The notes under the pieces are model-generated. The model was not told the DNA's origin. It did not search any database and worked only from the letters and a program-made list of their open reading frames with translations. From NCBI RefSeq assembly GCF_002845275.2, contig NZ_CP088149.1, forward strand, positions 4,336,501 to 4,400,500: a DNA stretch of 64,000 nt, read 5' to 3'. The first letter of the stretch is position 1. Each line of letters starts with the position of its first letter. The position numbers were made by a program, and so were the translations under genes. Source of the stretch: Pseudomonas sp. S06B 330 (lineage in GTDB: Bacteria; Pseudomonadota; Gammaproteobacteria; Pseudomonadales; Pseudomonadaceae). This document shows, one piece after another, positions 41,203-50,645 of this stretch.

Positions 41203-42567
41203 ATGCACTTTGCCCCTATCGAGCAGGCCCGAACGTTCCTGGCGAACAATCCTGATATCGAGATGATTGAGCTGTTTATCCTCGACGCCAACGGCGTGCC
41301 ACGCGGCAAGCTGTTACACCGCGAAGAACTGCTGGCCGTCTATGAAAGCGGCCGGCCTCTGCCCAGCACCATTCTCGGCCTGACCCTCAATGGCGACGAT
41401 GTCGAAAACTCAGGTTTGGTCTGGGACGTGGGTGATATCGATTGCCGCGCCTATCCGCTGCAAGACAGCCTGGTGCGCTTGCCCTGGCGGCAGATTCCGA
41501 CAGCGGCGCTGCAAGTGAGCATGCACCCCACTGAAGGCTTGCCGGCGACCATCGCCGATCCGCGCCACCTGCTGGTCAAGGTCATCGATGCGCTCAAGGC
41601 CGAAGGTTATCACCCGGTCATGGCCTGCGAGCTAGAGTTCTACCTGCTGGACCAAAAACGCGACCACCAAGGGCACCCGCAGCCAGCACTAGACAGCGAC
41701 GGTGGCCGTCCGCGGGGCACCCAGGTCTATGGCTTGCGCGAGCTGGAACAGATCGAACCGTTTCTCGCGGACCTCTATAGCGCCTGCAAAGCTCAGGGCA
41801 TCCCGGCGCGCACAGCCATTTCCGAATACGCCCCCGGCCAAGTCGAAATCACTCTGGAGCATGGCGACGCCTTGCTGGCGATGGACCAGGCCGTACGCTA
41901 CAAGCGCCTGGTCAAAGGTGTGGCGCACAAACACGGCATGCAGGCCTGCTTCATGGCCAAACCCTTCGACCACCTCGCCGGCACCGGCATGCACATGCAT
42001 GTGAGCCTGGCCGATGCTCAGGGCAACAACCTCTACGCCAGTGACGACAAGGCCGGCACACCGCTGCTGCGCCAGTCGGTGGCCGGCATGCTCAAGCACC
42101 TGCTCGATTCGTTGCTGCTGTTCTGCCCCAACGCCAACTCCTACCGGCGCTTCCAGGCCAACAGCTATGCCCCCCTGGCACCGACCTGGGGCGTCGACAA
42201 CCGCACCGTGAGCCTGCGCGTTCCCGGCGGCCCGGCCAACAGCCGGCATATCGAGCACCGTATTTGTGGCGCCGATGCCAACCCCTACCTGGCGGCAGCG
42301 GCGATCCTCGCCGGCATCCACCACGGCGTGTGCCAGCAGCTCGACCCAGGTGCTCCGGTCGAAGGCAACGGCTACGCCCAGGCCAAGGAGCTGCTGCCCA
42401 CCGACTGGCTCACCTCGCTCAAGGCCCTGGAAAGCTCGGAGTGGGCGCGTGAAGCCTTCGGCGAAGCCTTCCTTGGCGTCTACCTGGCAGTCAAACGTGC
42501 CGAGTACCGACAGTTCATGGCCGAAGTCGGCGAACAGGACTGGCGCTGGTACCTGACCCAGGCCTGA
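41203..42567 (+). CDS. Gamma-glutamylpolyamine synthetase (glutamine-synthetase family, PuuA/PauA-like)
   Basis: A 454-residue enzyme of the glutamine synthetase superfamily that ligates glutamate to putrescine or related polyamines, the first step of the gamma-glutamyl catabolic route. The N-terminal beta-grasp domain has IELFILDANGVPRGK (about residues 22-36); the catalytic domain has MACELEFYLLD, GTGMHMHVSL, NSYRRF and NRTVSLRVPGGP. The frame opens earlier at a TTG, but the ATG at 41203 gives family length. The next gene encodes the matching oxidase. Pseudomonas carries several paralogs, so the exact amine is open. Confidence 0.87.
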   Translation: MHFAPIEQARTFLANNPDIEMIELFILDANGVPRGKLLHREELLAVYESGRPLPSTILGLTLNGDDVENSGLVWDVGDIDCRAYPLQDSLVRLPWRQIPTAALQVSMHPTEGLPATIADPRHLLVKVIDALKAEGYHPVMACELEFYLLDQKRDHQGHPQPALDSDGGRPRGTQVYGLRELEQIEPFLADLYSACKAQGIPARTAISEYAPGQVEITLEHGDALLAMDQAVRYKRLVKGVAHKHGMQACFMAKPFDHLAGTGMHMHVSLADAQGNNLYASDDKAGTPLLRQSVAGMLKHLLDSLLLFCPNANSYRRFQANSYAPLAPTWGVDNRTVSLRVPGGPANSRHIEHRICGADANPYLAAAAILAGIHHGVCQQLDPGAPVEGNGYAQAKELLPTDWLTSLKALESSEWAREAFGEAFLGVYLAVKRAEYRQFMAEVGEQDWRWYLTQA

Positions 42568-42597
42568 TCCCCTTTATTTTTGCGCCAAGGATTTTTT

Positions 42598-43905
42598 ATG
42601 AACGCAGCCGTGAATACCGGCACTGCTCAACGCAGTGCCTCCTACTACACCGCCAGCCTCAACGACACCACCCAATACCCGACGCTCAAAGGCACGGTCA
42701 AGGTTGACGTCGCGATCATCGGCGGTGGTTTTACCGGGGTGGCCAGCGCCGTCGAGCTGGCCGAACGCGGCCTGAAGGTCGCCATCGTCGAGACCAACCG
42801 GATTGGTTGGGGCGCCAGCGGGCGTAACGGCGGCCAGGTCACCGGTAGCCTCTCGGGCGACGAAGCCATGCGCAAACAGATGCGTGAAAAACTTGGTGAA
42901 GACGTCGATGACTTCATCTGGCATTTGCGCTGGCGCGGGCATCAGATTATCGAACAACGGGTCAAGCGCTACGGCATCGCCTGCGACCTCAAGCGCGGTC
43001 ACTTGCATGCGGCGATGAAGGCCTCGCATATGAGTGAGCTGAAGGCCTTCGAATCGGAGGCGCAGCGTCGGGGCATGGGCGACCAGGTGCAACTGCTGGA
43101 CCAAAAGGCCATGGCCGAGCACCTGCAGAGCCCTCTGTACCTTGGTGCCTTGAAGAACCTGCGCAACCTGCACCTGCACCCACTCAACCTGTGCCTGGGC
43201 GAAGCGCGCGCGGCGCACAGCCTAGGTGCACTGATCTTCGAAAACTCCGAGGTGCTGGAGATCATCCATGGTGACCAGCCGGCCATCGTAACCGCCGAAG
43301 GTCGGGTTGAAGCCAAGCAGATTCTGTTGGCCGGTGACGTCTATCACAAACTGGAAAAGCCTCAGCTCAAAGGCAAGATCTTCCCGGCCATGGGTGGCAT
43401 CGTCACCACCGCGCCACTGGGCGAGCTGGCCGCGCAGATCAACCCACAGGACCTGGCGGTGTATGACTGCCGCTTTGTCCTCGACTATTACCGCCTGACC
43501 GCTGATGGCCGCTTGTTGTTTGGCGGTGGCGCCAACTATTCAGGCCGTGACTCGCGGGATATCGCTGGCGAACTGCGCCCCTGCATCGAGCGCACGTTCC
43601 CGGCGCTCAAAGGCGTGCCGATCGAATTCCAGTGGAGTTGCGCCATGGGTATTGTGGTCAACCGGATTCCACAACTGGGCAAGCTTTCCGACAATGTCTG
43701 GTACTGCCAGGGCTACTCCGGGCACGGCATCGCCACCAGCCATATCATGGGCGAGATCATGGCCGAGGCCTTGACCGGTACGCTGGAGAAGTTCGATACA
43801 TTTGCTGGCTGCAAGCACATCAAAGTGCCCATGGGCGATGTGCTGGGCAATCCGATATTGGCGGCGGGGATGTGGTACTACCAGATGCTTGAGAAGTTGC
43901 GCTGA
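42598..43905 (+). CDS. Gamma-glutamylputrescine oxidase (FAD-dependent, PuuB/PauB-like)
   Basis: A 435-residue DAO-family flavoenzyme oxidising gamma-glutamylated polyamines to the aldehyde with release of ammonia and hydrogen peroxide. The FAD-binding Rossmann motif is DVAIIGGGFTGVASAVELAE (about residues 37-56), followed by GASGRNGGQVTGSLSG, which is characteristic of PuuB-like oxidases. The C-terminus has YCQGYSGHGIATSHIMGE. It follows the synthetase gene by 30 bp, preceded by AAGGA, and is doubtless cotranscribed. The product would pass to an aldehyde dehydrogenase not present here. Confidence 0.87.
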   Translation: MNAAVNTGTAQRSASYYTASLNDTTQYPTLKGTVKVDVAIIGGGFTGVASAVELAERGLKVAIVETNRIGWGASGRNGGQVTGSLSGDEAMRKQMREKLGEDVDDFIWHLRWRGHQIIEQRVKRYGIACDLKRGHLHAAMKASHMSELKAFESEAQRRGMGDQVQLLDQKAMAEHLQSPLYLGALKNLRNLHLHPLNLCLGEARAAHSLGALIFENSEVLEIIHGDQPAIVTAEGRVEAKQILLAGDVYHKLEKPQLKGKIFPAMGGIVTTAPLGELAAQINPQDLAVYDCRFVLDYYRLTADGRLLFGGGANYSGRDSRDIAGELRPCIERTFPALKGVPIEFQWSCAMGIVVNRIPQLGKLSDNVWYCQGYSGHGIATSHIMGEIMAEALTGTLEKFDTFAGCKHIKVPMGDVLGNPILAAGMWYYQMLEKLR

Positions 43906-43925
43906 GGTCGTAGGCGCGGCTTCAT

Positions 43926-44003
43926 CCCCCCGGGGCCGTCACGCGGCCCCAGGGGGATGGGACTGCTACGCAGTCCTTCGCGGCTGAAGCCGCTCCCACA
44001 ACA
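43926..44003. repeat. Cluster of three short palindromes between convergent genes
   Basis: Three adjacent perfect stems: GGGGCCG/CGGCCCC, GACTGC-TAC-GCAGTC and GCGGCT-GA-AGCCGC. This cluster is a common Pseudomonas intergenic motif. It separates the oxidase gene and fadD1, which converge here, and could stop transcription from both sides. Confidence 0.6.
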
Positions 44004-44004
44004 A

Positions 44005-45702
44005 TCAGGCGATCTTTTTCAGACCGAGTTTTTTCAACTCTTCATCACGCAATTCGCGACGCAGGATCTTGCCAACGTTGGTGGTCGGCAGTGCATCACG
44101 GAACTCGATGAAACGCGGCACCTTGTAACCGGTGACATTGGCACGCATGTGCTCCATCACCTGCTCTTTGGTCAGCGTTACACCAGGTCGGGCGACAATA
44201 AAGAGCTTGATCACTTCACCGGACTTCTCGTCAGGCACACCGATGGCTGCACATTGCAGCACACCCGGCAGCGCTGCCAGTACGTCTTCAAGCTCATTGG
44301 GATAGACGTTGAATCCGGACACCAGAATCATGTCTTTCTTACGGTCGACAATGCGCATGTAGCCGTCAGGCTGGATCAGGGCGATGTCACCGGTCTTCAA
44401 CCAGCCTTCGCTGTCGAGGATTTCGGTGGTGGCATCCTGGCGTTGCCAGTAACCCTTCATTACCTGCGGGCCTTTAACGCACAGTTCACCGACCTCACCC
44501 AGCGGTAGTTCGGTACCGGCATCATCAACGATCTTGCACAGGGTCGAAGGCACCGGAATGCCAATGGTCCCGATCTGATTATGCGTGGCCGGGTTGACGG
44601 CCGCCACCGGGCTGGTTTCGGTCATGCCGTAACCTTCGCAGATCGCGCATCCGGTCACCGCTTTCCAGCGTTCGGCGACACTCAACTGCAAGGCCATGCC
44701 ACCCGACAGGGTGATTTTCAGCGCCGAGAAATCCAGCTTGCGGAACGCTTCGCTGTTGCACAGGGCAACGAACAACGTGTTCAAGCCGACAAAGCCGCTG
44801 AACTTCCACTTCGACAACTCCTTGACCATCGCCGGCAAGTCGCGCGGGTTGCTGATCAGGATGTTGTGGTTGCCGATCAGCATCATTGCCATGCAATGAA
44901 AGGTGAAGGCATAGATGTGATACAGCGGCAACGGGGTGATCAGGATCTCGCAACCTTCATTGAGGTTGGAGCCCATCAGCGCCCGACACTGCAGCATATT
45001 GGCCACCAGGTTACGGTGGGTGAGCATGGCGCCCTTGGCCACCCCGGTGGTGCCGCCGGTGTACTGCAACACGGCAACATCATTGCTGTCGGGGTTGGCG
45101 TCCTTCACCGGCTGGCCAGCACCTTTGCTCAACACGTCGTTGAACTTCAGGGCCTTGGGCAAGTGATAGGCCGGGACCATTTTCTTCACGTACTTGATCA
45201 CGCTGTTGATCAACAGGCGCTTTACCGGTGGCAGCATATCGGCCACTTCGGTGACAATAACGTGCTTGATCTGGGTCTTGGGCACTACCTTTTCCGCCAG
45301 GTGCGCCATGTTGGCCAGGCACACCAGCGCTTTGGCGCCGGAATCATTGAACTGGTGCTCCATTTCCCGTGCGGTATACAGCGGGTTGGTGTTCACCACG
45401 ATCAGGCCTGCACGCAAGGCCCCAAAGACTGCTACTGGGTACTGCAGCAGGTTGGGCAGTTGCACGGCGATGCGATCGCCGGGCTGCAGATCGGTATGGT
45501 TTTGCAGGTAGGCGGCAAAGGCCCCCGACAACTCATACAGCTGGCCGTAGGTAATGGTTTTGCCCAGGTTGCTAAAGGCTGGTTTGTCAGCAAAGCGTTG
45601 GCAGGACTGTTTCAATACTGCCTGGATATTCGGGTACTCATCAGGGTTGATTTGCGCCGCAACCCCGGCTGGGTACTTATCCTTCCAAAAATTTTCGATC
45701 AT
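44005..45702 (-). CDS. fadD1: Long-chain-fatty-acid-CoA ligase FadD1
   Basis: A 565-residue acyl-CoA synthetase that activates imported fatty acids with ATP and CoA for beta-oxidation. Motifs: YTGGTTGVAKGAMLTH (AMP-binding P-loop, about residue 215), GYGMTETSPV (about 360), GWLKTGDIALI (about 440) and the C-terminal NVGKILRRELRDEEL with the catalytic lysine. The start at 45702 has GGAGGAG upstream and gives MIENFWKDKYPAG, the usual FadD1 beginning. Name given by position: downstream member of the tandem pair, as PA3299. Confidence 0.9.
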   Translation of the reverse strand: MIENFWKDKYPAGVAAQINPDEYPNIQAVLKQSCQRFADKPAFSNLGKTITYGQLYELSGAFAAYLQNHTDLQPGDRIAVQLPNLLQYPVAVFGALRAGLIVVNTNPLYTAREMEHQFNDSGAKALVCLANMAHLAEKVVPKTQIKHVIVTEVADMLPPVKRLLINSVIKYVKKMVPAYHLPKALKFNDVLSKGAGQPVKDANPDSNDVAVLQYTGGTTGVAKGAMLTHRNLVANMLQCRALMGSNLNEGCEILITPLPLYHIYAFTFHCMAMMLIGNHNILISNPRDLPAMVKELSKWKFSGFVGLNTLFVALCNSEAFRKLDFSALKITLSGGMALQLSVAERWKAVTGCAICEGYGMTETSPVAAVNPATHNQIGTIGIPVPSTLCKIVDDAGTELPLGEVGELCVKGPQVMKGYWQRQDATTEILDSEGWLKTGDIALIQPDGYMRIVDRKKDMILVSGFNVYPNELEDVLAALPGVLQCAAIGVPDEKSGEVIKLFIVARPGVTLTKEQVMEHMRANVTGYKVPRFIEFRDALPTTNVGKILRRELRDEELKKLGLKKIA

Positions 45703-45862
45703 GGAAGCCCACTCCTCCAGCACCAGCGAATTCTTCACCGCAGTCGATGCGATTATTATTGATATAAGATTACGGTTTATTGCAAACCAGAAAATCAGAA
45801 GCGGGCCGAGAGTAGCAGCTTTGCCAAGGGTCGCCTAGAGCTAAAGCAGCCCAAACAGTCAC

Positions 45863-45896
45863 AAAAATGACTTTTGATAATTCAATAGTCATTTTT
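45863..45896. terminator. AT-rich inverted repeat, possible bidirectional terminator
   Basis: AAAAATGACT and AGTCATTTTT form a perfect 10-base stem with a 14-base loop, so each strand ends the stem in a run of five T. It could end fadD2 transcription, or act as an operator near the fadD1 promoter. Confidence 0.35.
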
Positions 45897-45927
45897 AGAG
45901 TAAAAAACCTAAACACCTATTCTCACG

Positions 45928-46048
45928 GTGGCCGCTACCGAGGTAAGAGGCTGCGATTGACTGCAAAGCAGTCGTCATCCATCCACCGTTGACGGGGCTC
46001 AATGACGACCGCTTCGCGTTCGATCGCAGCCTTTGGGCAGCGGCTACG
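45928..46048. repeat. REP-type inverted pair (REP family 1, copy 4)
   Basis: A left arm beginning GTGGCCGCTACCGAGG and a right arm with CGATCGCAGCC ending GGCAGCGGCTACG. It is more diverged than the other copies. Confidence 0.65.
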
Positions 46049-46058
46049 GCACAGGCAT

Positions 46059-47747
46059 TCAGGCGATATCGCGCAATTCCCGGCGCAGGATCTTGCCCAC
46101 CGCAGTCATCGGCAACGAATCGCGCAAGACAATGTGCTTGGGCACTTTGTAGCCGGTGAAGTTGGCTTTGCAGTAGGCCTTGAGCTCTTCCAGGCTGACC
46201 CCGCCTTCACGCGGCACGACAAAGAGTTTCACCGCTTCGCCGGAGCGTTCGTCCGGGACGCCGATCACTGCGCAGTTGGCCACTTGTGGATGACCCATGA
46301 CCACTTCTTCGATCTCGTTCGGGTACACGTTGAAGCCCGAGACAATGATCATGTCTTTCTTGCGATCGACGATCCGGGTAAAGCCATCCGGGTCGATCAC
46401 GGCGATGTCACCGGTCTTGAACCAACCCTCGCTATCGAGCGACTCGGCAGTCGCTTGCGGATGCTGCCAGTAGCCCTTCATCACCTGCGGGCCTTTGATG
46501 CACAGCTCGCCACGTTCGCCCATCGGCAGTTCATGACCTTCATCATCGATGACCTTGAACCCCGTACCCGGTACCGGGATACCCACTGTCCCCAGGCGCG
46601 CCAGCTTGCCGTAAGGGTTGGTGCTGGCTACCGGCGAGGTTTCGGTCAGGCCATAGCCTTCCACAATGCGGCAGCCAGTCAGGCTTTCCCAGCGTTCAGC
46701 AGTGGCGGTAACCAAGGCGGTGCCACCGGAGTTGGTAACTTTCAACGCTGAGAAATCGAGGTTCTTGAATTCCGGGTGGTTCATCAACGCTACAAACAAG
46801 GTGTTCAGGCCGAGCAACCCGGAGAACTTCCACTTTTTCAGCTCTTTGATGAAGCCGGGAATGTCGCGGGGATTGGTGATCAGCACGTTGTGGTTGCCAG
46901 TCACCATCATGCACATGCAATTGGCGGTGAAGGCGTAGATATGGTAAAGCGGCAGTGGTGCAATCATCACCTCCTGCCCTTCTTTGATCATGCGCTGACC
47001 ATCCTCACCATGTTGGGAGAAGCACGCCAGCACCTGAAGCATGTTGGCGACCAGGTTGCCATGGGTCAGCATCGCGCCTTTGGCAAGGCCGGTGGTACCG
47101 CCGGTGTACTGCAGCACGGCAATATCATCGAGGCTCAGCGCCACTTGTTTGGGCACCACCCCACGGCCTTGGCTGAGCGCGGCCTTGAAAGGCACGGCTT
47201 GAGGCAGCTGGTAGTCAGGGACCATCTTCTTGACCTTGGCCACTATGGTATTGACCAGCCAGCCTTTGGCCGCCGGCAACATGTCGCCCATCTTCGCTTC
47301 GATGAGAAATTCGATGTTGGTATCGGGCAGCACTTCTTGTACCAGCTTGCCGAACATATTCAGGTAGACCAGCGCACGGGCGCCGGAATCCTTGAATTGA
47401 TGGCGCATTTCCCGTGCCGTATACAACGGATTGGTGTTGACCACGATCAGCCCGGCGCGCAAGGCGCCGAACACGGCGATCGGATACTGCAGCACATTGG
47501 GCATCTGCACCGCGATGCGGTCGCCTGGCACCAAGTCGGTATGTTGCTGCAGATAGGCGGCAAAGGCCGCCGAGTGACGTTCCAGTTCGGCGTAAGTCAG
47601 GGTCACCCCAAGGTTGCTGAACGCTGGACGGTCAGCAAATTTCTTGCAAGAGCGTTCGAAGACTTCGACCACAGACTTGTAAGCATTCATGTCAATGTTC
47701 GAAGGCACGCCTGCGGGGCGCTTGTCATTCCAGAAATCAGCCTGCAT
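46059..47747 (-). CDS. fadD2: Long-chain-fatty-acid-CoA ligase FadD2
   Basis: A 562-residue acyl-CoA synthetase, paralogous to the adjacent FadD1. Motifs: YTGGTTGLAKGAMLTHGNL (about residue 215), GYGLTETSPVASTNP (about 360), GWFKTGDIAVI (about 440) and VGKILRRELRDIA at the end. It probably differs from FadD1 in chain-length preference, as the P. aeruginosa pair does. It is divergent from a lipase-like gene, and a 356-bp spacer with a REP element separates it from fadD1, so the two ligases are likely transcribed independently. Confidence 0.9.
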   Translation of the reverse strand: MQADFWNDKRPAGVPSNIDMNAYKSVVEVFERSCKKFADRPAFSNLGVTLTYAELERHSAAFAAYLQQHTDLVPGDRIAVQMPNVLQYPIAVFGALRAGLIVVNTNPLYTAREMRHQFKDSGARALVYLNMFGKLVQEVLPDTNIEFLIEAKMGDMLPAAKGWLVNTIVAKVKKMVPDYQLPQAVPFKAALSQGRGVVPKQVALSLDDIAVLQYTGGTTGLAKGAMLTHGNLVANMLQVLACFSQHGEDGQRMIKEGQEVMIAPLPLYHIYAFTANCMCMMVTGNHNVLITNPRDIPGFIKELKKWKFSGLLGLNTLFVALMNHPEFKNLDFSALKVTNSGGTALVTATAERWESLTGCRIVEGYGLTETSPVASTNPYGKLARLGTVGIPVPGTGFKVIDDEGHELPMGERGELCIKGPQVMKGYWQHPQATAESLDSEGWFKTGDIAVIDPDGFTRIVDRKKDMIIVSGFNVYPNEIEEVVMGHPQVANCAVIGVPDERSGEAVKLFVVPREGGVSLEELKAYCKANFTGYKVPKHIVLRDSLPMTAVGKILRRELRDIA

Positions 47748-47957
47748 TTATTCTTGTCCTCATACCTGAGCCGTTCCGGCCCCCTTGACCTGCTTGGCGA
47801 AGGAGGTGTTGTGCCGACGTTAGCAGGTATGCCGCAGGTGGCAAATATGCCAAGGGCTGTCATTTACATTGTGAATCTTGTTTGTCGCTGCCCTTCGATT
47901 GCACGCTTGAGTTATACACTGAGCTGATTGATTCATTTGCGCGCACAAGGACTCGCC

Positions 47958-48902
47958 ATGCACCACGATGCGTTCTGGCTACCGGCCAGCGATCACTGCA
48001 GCCTGTATGTCTACCAATGGCTGCCCAGCACGCCCATCAAGGCGGTGGTGCTGTTGGCCCATGGCATGGCCGAACATGCCGGGCGCTACCAGCGCCTGGG
48101 CGAGGCGTTGAGCGCTGCAGGCTATGCGCTGATTGCCCATGACCAGCGTGGCCATGGCCGTACCGCCGAGCTCGGCACCCTCGGCCTGTTCGCCCGGCAC
48201 GATGGCTGGAGCGCTGTGGTCAACGACCTCGGACTGCTCAGCCAGCACATTGGCCAGCAATTCCCCGGCACGCCAGTATTCCTCTTCGGTCACAGCATGG
48301 GCAGCTACATTGCCCAAGCCTACCTGATGCACCACGGCGCCAGCCTGCAAGGAGCAATTCTCAGCGGCTCGAACTTCCAACCACCGGCGCTGTACCGCAC
48401 CGCCTGCGTGATTGCCCGCTTCGAGGCCTGGCGCCAGGGGCCACTGGGCCACAGTGCGCTGATCGAATGGTTGTCGTTTGGCTCGTTCAACAAGGCCTTC
48501 AAACCAACCCGCACGGCCTTCGATTGGCTCAGCCGTGACAACGCCGAGGTCGACCACTACGTCGCCGACCCGCTGTGCGGCTTCCGCTGCAGCAATCGCT
48601 TGTGGATTGATCTGTTGATGGGCCTTGAACAGATCAGCCTGCCGGCCAACCTCAAACAGATCGATCCGAACCTGCCAATTCTGGTGATGGGCGGCGAATG
48701 TGATCCGGTCAGTGCCGGCAAGCGTCTCAAGGATCTGGCCGGTGCTTTGCGCCTGGCCGGCAACCAGCATGTTCAGTTGCAGCTGTACCCTAACGCGCGA
48801 CATGAACTGCTCAATGAAACCAACCGTGACGAGGTCACGGCCGCAATCATCGACTGGTTGGAGCAGGCCCTGGCCCTTGGCCGCCCTGCCCGCAGCGAAT
48901 GA
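47958..48902 (+). CDS. Alpha/beta hydrolase, monoacylglycerol lipase/lysophospholipase type
   Basis: A 314-residue serine hydrolase of the PldB/monoglyceride lipase group (COG2267). Visible are AHGMAEHAGRY (oxyanion region, about residue 37), the nucleophile elbow FGHSMGS (about 112), the acid in GGECDPVS (about 250) and histidine in ARHELLNE (about 285). There is no signal peptide, so it acts in the cytoplasm or at the inner membrane. It lies between fadD2 and phaJ1, as in P. aeruginosa PA3300-3302, suggesting it frees fatty acids for activation. ATG at 47958 follows ACAAGGACTCGCC. Confidence 0.85.
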   Translation: MHHDAFWLPASDHCSLYVYQWLPSTPIKAVVLLAHGMAEHAGRYQRLGEALSAAGYALIAHDQRGHGRTAELGTLGLFARHDGWSAVVNDLGLLSQHIGQQFPGTPVFLFGHSMGSYIAQAYLMHHGASLQGAILSGSNFQPPALYRTACVIARFEAWRQGPLGHSALIEWLSFGSFNKAFKPTRTAFDWLSRDNAEVDHYVADPLCGFRCSNRLWIDLLMGLEQISLPANLKQIDPNLPILVMGGECDPVSAGKRLKDLAGALRLAGNQHVQLQLYPNARHELLNETNRDEVTAAIIDWLEQALALGRPARSE

Positions 48903-48935
48903 CGGCCGCCCCCGCCCCAAGCAGGAACCGAATCG

Positions 48936-49406
48936 ATGACCCAGGTCACCAACACGCCCTACGAAGCCCTTGAAGTCGGCCAGACGGCCAGTTTCAGCAA
49001 GACCGTCGAAGAACGTGACATCCAGCTATTCGCTGCCATGTCCGGTGACCATAACCCGGTGCACCTGGATGCTGAGTTCGCCGCCAAGAGCATGTTCAAG
49101 GAACGCATTGCCCACGGCATGTTCAGCGGCGCGCTGATCAGTGCCGCGGTGGCCTGCGAACTGCCAGGGCCAGGCACCATTTACCTGGGCCAGACCATGA
49201 GCTTTCAGAAGCCGGTGAAGTTCGGCGACACCCTGACGGTCCGCCTGGAAATCCTGGAAAAGCTGCCCAAGTTCAAGGTCCGTATCGCCACCCGCGTGTT
49301 CAACCAGAACGATGAGCTGGTGGTCGATGGTGAGGCCGAGATCCTCGCCCCGCGCAAACAGCAGACTGTTGAGTTGGTCAGCCCGCCACCGATCACCATC
49401 GGTTAA
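48936..49406 (+). CDS. phaJ1: (R)-specific enoyl-CoA hydratase PhaJ1 (MaoC family)
   Basis: A 156-residue single hot-dog MaoC protein that hydrates trans-2-enoyl-CoA to (R)-3-hydroxyacyl-CoA, drawing beta-oxidation intermediates toward polyhydroxyalkanoate. The hydratase 2 motif with catalytic Asp and His is SGDHNPVHLDAEFA (about residues 32-45), followed by ERIAHGMFSGALIS and LPGPGTIYLGQT. Length and sequence pattern are those of Pseudomonas PhaJ1. It starts 33 bp after the hydrolase gene and is likely cotranscribed. Confidence 0.88.
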   Translation: MTQVTNTPYEALEVGQTASFSKTVEERDIQLFAAMSGDHNPVHLDAEFAAKSMFKERIAHGMFSGALISAAVACELPGPGTIYLGQTMSFQKPVKFGDTLTVRLEILEKLPKFKVRIATRVFNQNDELVVDGEAEILAPRKQQTVELVSPPPITIG

Positions 49407-49409
49407 GGC

Positions 49410-50645
49410 TTACAACTCGCTCAGGCGCCGCTCGATGTAGCGTCGTTCAGCGCCTTGCGAGGTCAGCCCCCAGGCGGTCTGGTACGCCTCGCGTGCCTGT
49501 TCGCGCCGCCCCAACTGCCGACACAGCTCGGCACGGGCGGCATGGGCCAGGTGATAATCCTGTAACTGCCCGCGCGCCAGAATCGCCTCCACTGCCAACA
49601 GCCCTGCCTGGGGTCCATCGCGACGCGCCAGCGCCGCCGCACGATTGAGTTCCACCACCGGTGAAGGCCAGCCGTGAAGCAATACGTCGTACAAAGCGAC
49701 GATCTCTTGCCAATCGGTCTCTTGCGCACTGGCCGCCTCGGCATGCACCGCAGCGATCGCTGCCTGCAGGCTGTACACCCCGAACTGCTGGCTGCGCAAA
49801 GCCTGTTGCACCAATTGACTACCCTCGGCAATCAGTTCGCGATTCCACAGGCTACGGTCCTGTTCATCAAGTAGGATCAGATCGCCCTGTTCATCGCTGC
49901 GCGCGGCCTGGCGCGAGGCCTGTAACAGCATCAGCGCGAGCAAACCCAAGACCTCCGGATCGGGCAGCAATTGCTGCAACAGACGCCCCAGGCGGATCGC
50001 CTCATCGCTCAGATCATTGCGCATCAGGTTGTCGCCCGACGACGCCGAATAACCCTCGTTAAAGACCAGATAAATAACGCGCAAGACGCTGTCCAGGCGT
50101 TCGGGCAATTCGCCCAGCGATGGCACCTGATAGGGAATCCGCGCGTCACGGATCTTGGCCTTGGCACGCACGATGCGTTGGGCAATGGTTGCCGGGTTCA
50201 GCAGAAAAGCCCGGGCGATTTCCTCGGTGGTCAGGTCGCAGACTTCCCGTAAAGTCAGCGGCACCTGGGCATCGGCAGCCAGCGCCGGGTGACAACAGGT
50301 GAAGATTAGTCGCAGGCGATCATCTTGTAGCTCCTCATCGTTCACGTCGTCCTCCTGCAGCGCCTCCAGCGCCATCATCAACTGCGTCTGTGAGCGGTCG
50401 AAACGGGCACGCCGACGTAAACTGTCGATGGCCTTGAAGCGTCCTGCAGACACCAGCCAGGCCCGAGGATTGGCAGGAATACCATCGCGCTGCCAGCGTT
50501 CGACCGCGACAAAAAACGCTTCATGCATGGCTTCCTCGGCCAAGTCGAAATCACCCAGCAAGCGAATCAGCGTCGCCAGAATACGTCGCGACTCACGCCT
50601 GTAGACCGACTCGACCTCGGCCCGCACCTGAACCTGCGTGGCCAT
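49410..50645 (-). CDS. ECF42-type sigma factor with C-terminal helical extension
   Basis: A 411-residue sigma factor. Residues 1-180 are the ECF sigma core (DFDLAEEAMHEAFFVAVERW in region 2; LTTEEIARAFLLNPATIAQR in region 4). The remaining 230 residues form a TPR-like extension with the group hallmark YLVFNEGYSAS and DLSDEAIRLGRLL. ECF42 factors lack a classical anti-sigma factor and are linked to YciI/DGPF proteins; one is encoded two genes upstream here. The start codon overlaps the stop of the AHSA1 gene by one base, so translation is coupled. Confidence 0.9.
   Translation of the reverse strand: MATQVQVRAEVESVYRRESRRILATLIRLLGDFDLAEEAMHEAFFVAVERWQRDGIPANPRAWLVSAGRFKAIDSLRRRARFDRSQTQLMMALEALQEDDVNDEELQDDRLRLIFTCCHPALAADAQVPLTLREVCDLTTEEIARAFLLNPATIAQRIVRAKAKIRDARIPYQVPSLGELPERLDSVLRVIYLVFNEGYSASSGDNLMRNDLSDEAIRLGRLLQQLLPDPEVLGLLALMLLQASRQAARSDEQGDLILLDEQDRSLWNRELIAEGSQLVQQALRSQQFGVYSLQAAIAAVHAEAASAQETDWQEIVALYDVLLHGWPSPVVELNRAAALARRDGPQAGLLAVEAILARGQLQDYHLAHAARAELCRQLGRREQAREAYQTAWGLTSQGAERRYIERRLSEL

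Larger units (their letters stand above)
45703..46058. other. Intergenic region between fadD2 and fadD1
   Basis: A 356-bp gene-free spacer. It holds a REP family 1 pair (45928-46048) after the fadD2 stop codon, an AT-rich inverted repeat at 45863-45896, and presumably a separate promoter for fadD1. No PsrA-type G/CAAAC...GTTTG/C operator was found by eye. Confidence 0.5.
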
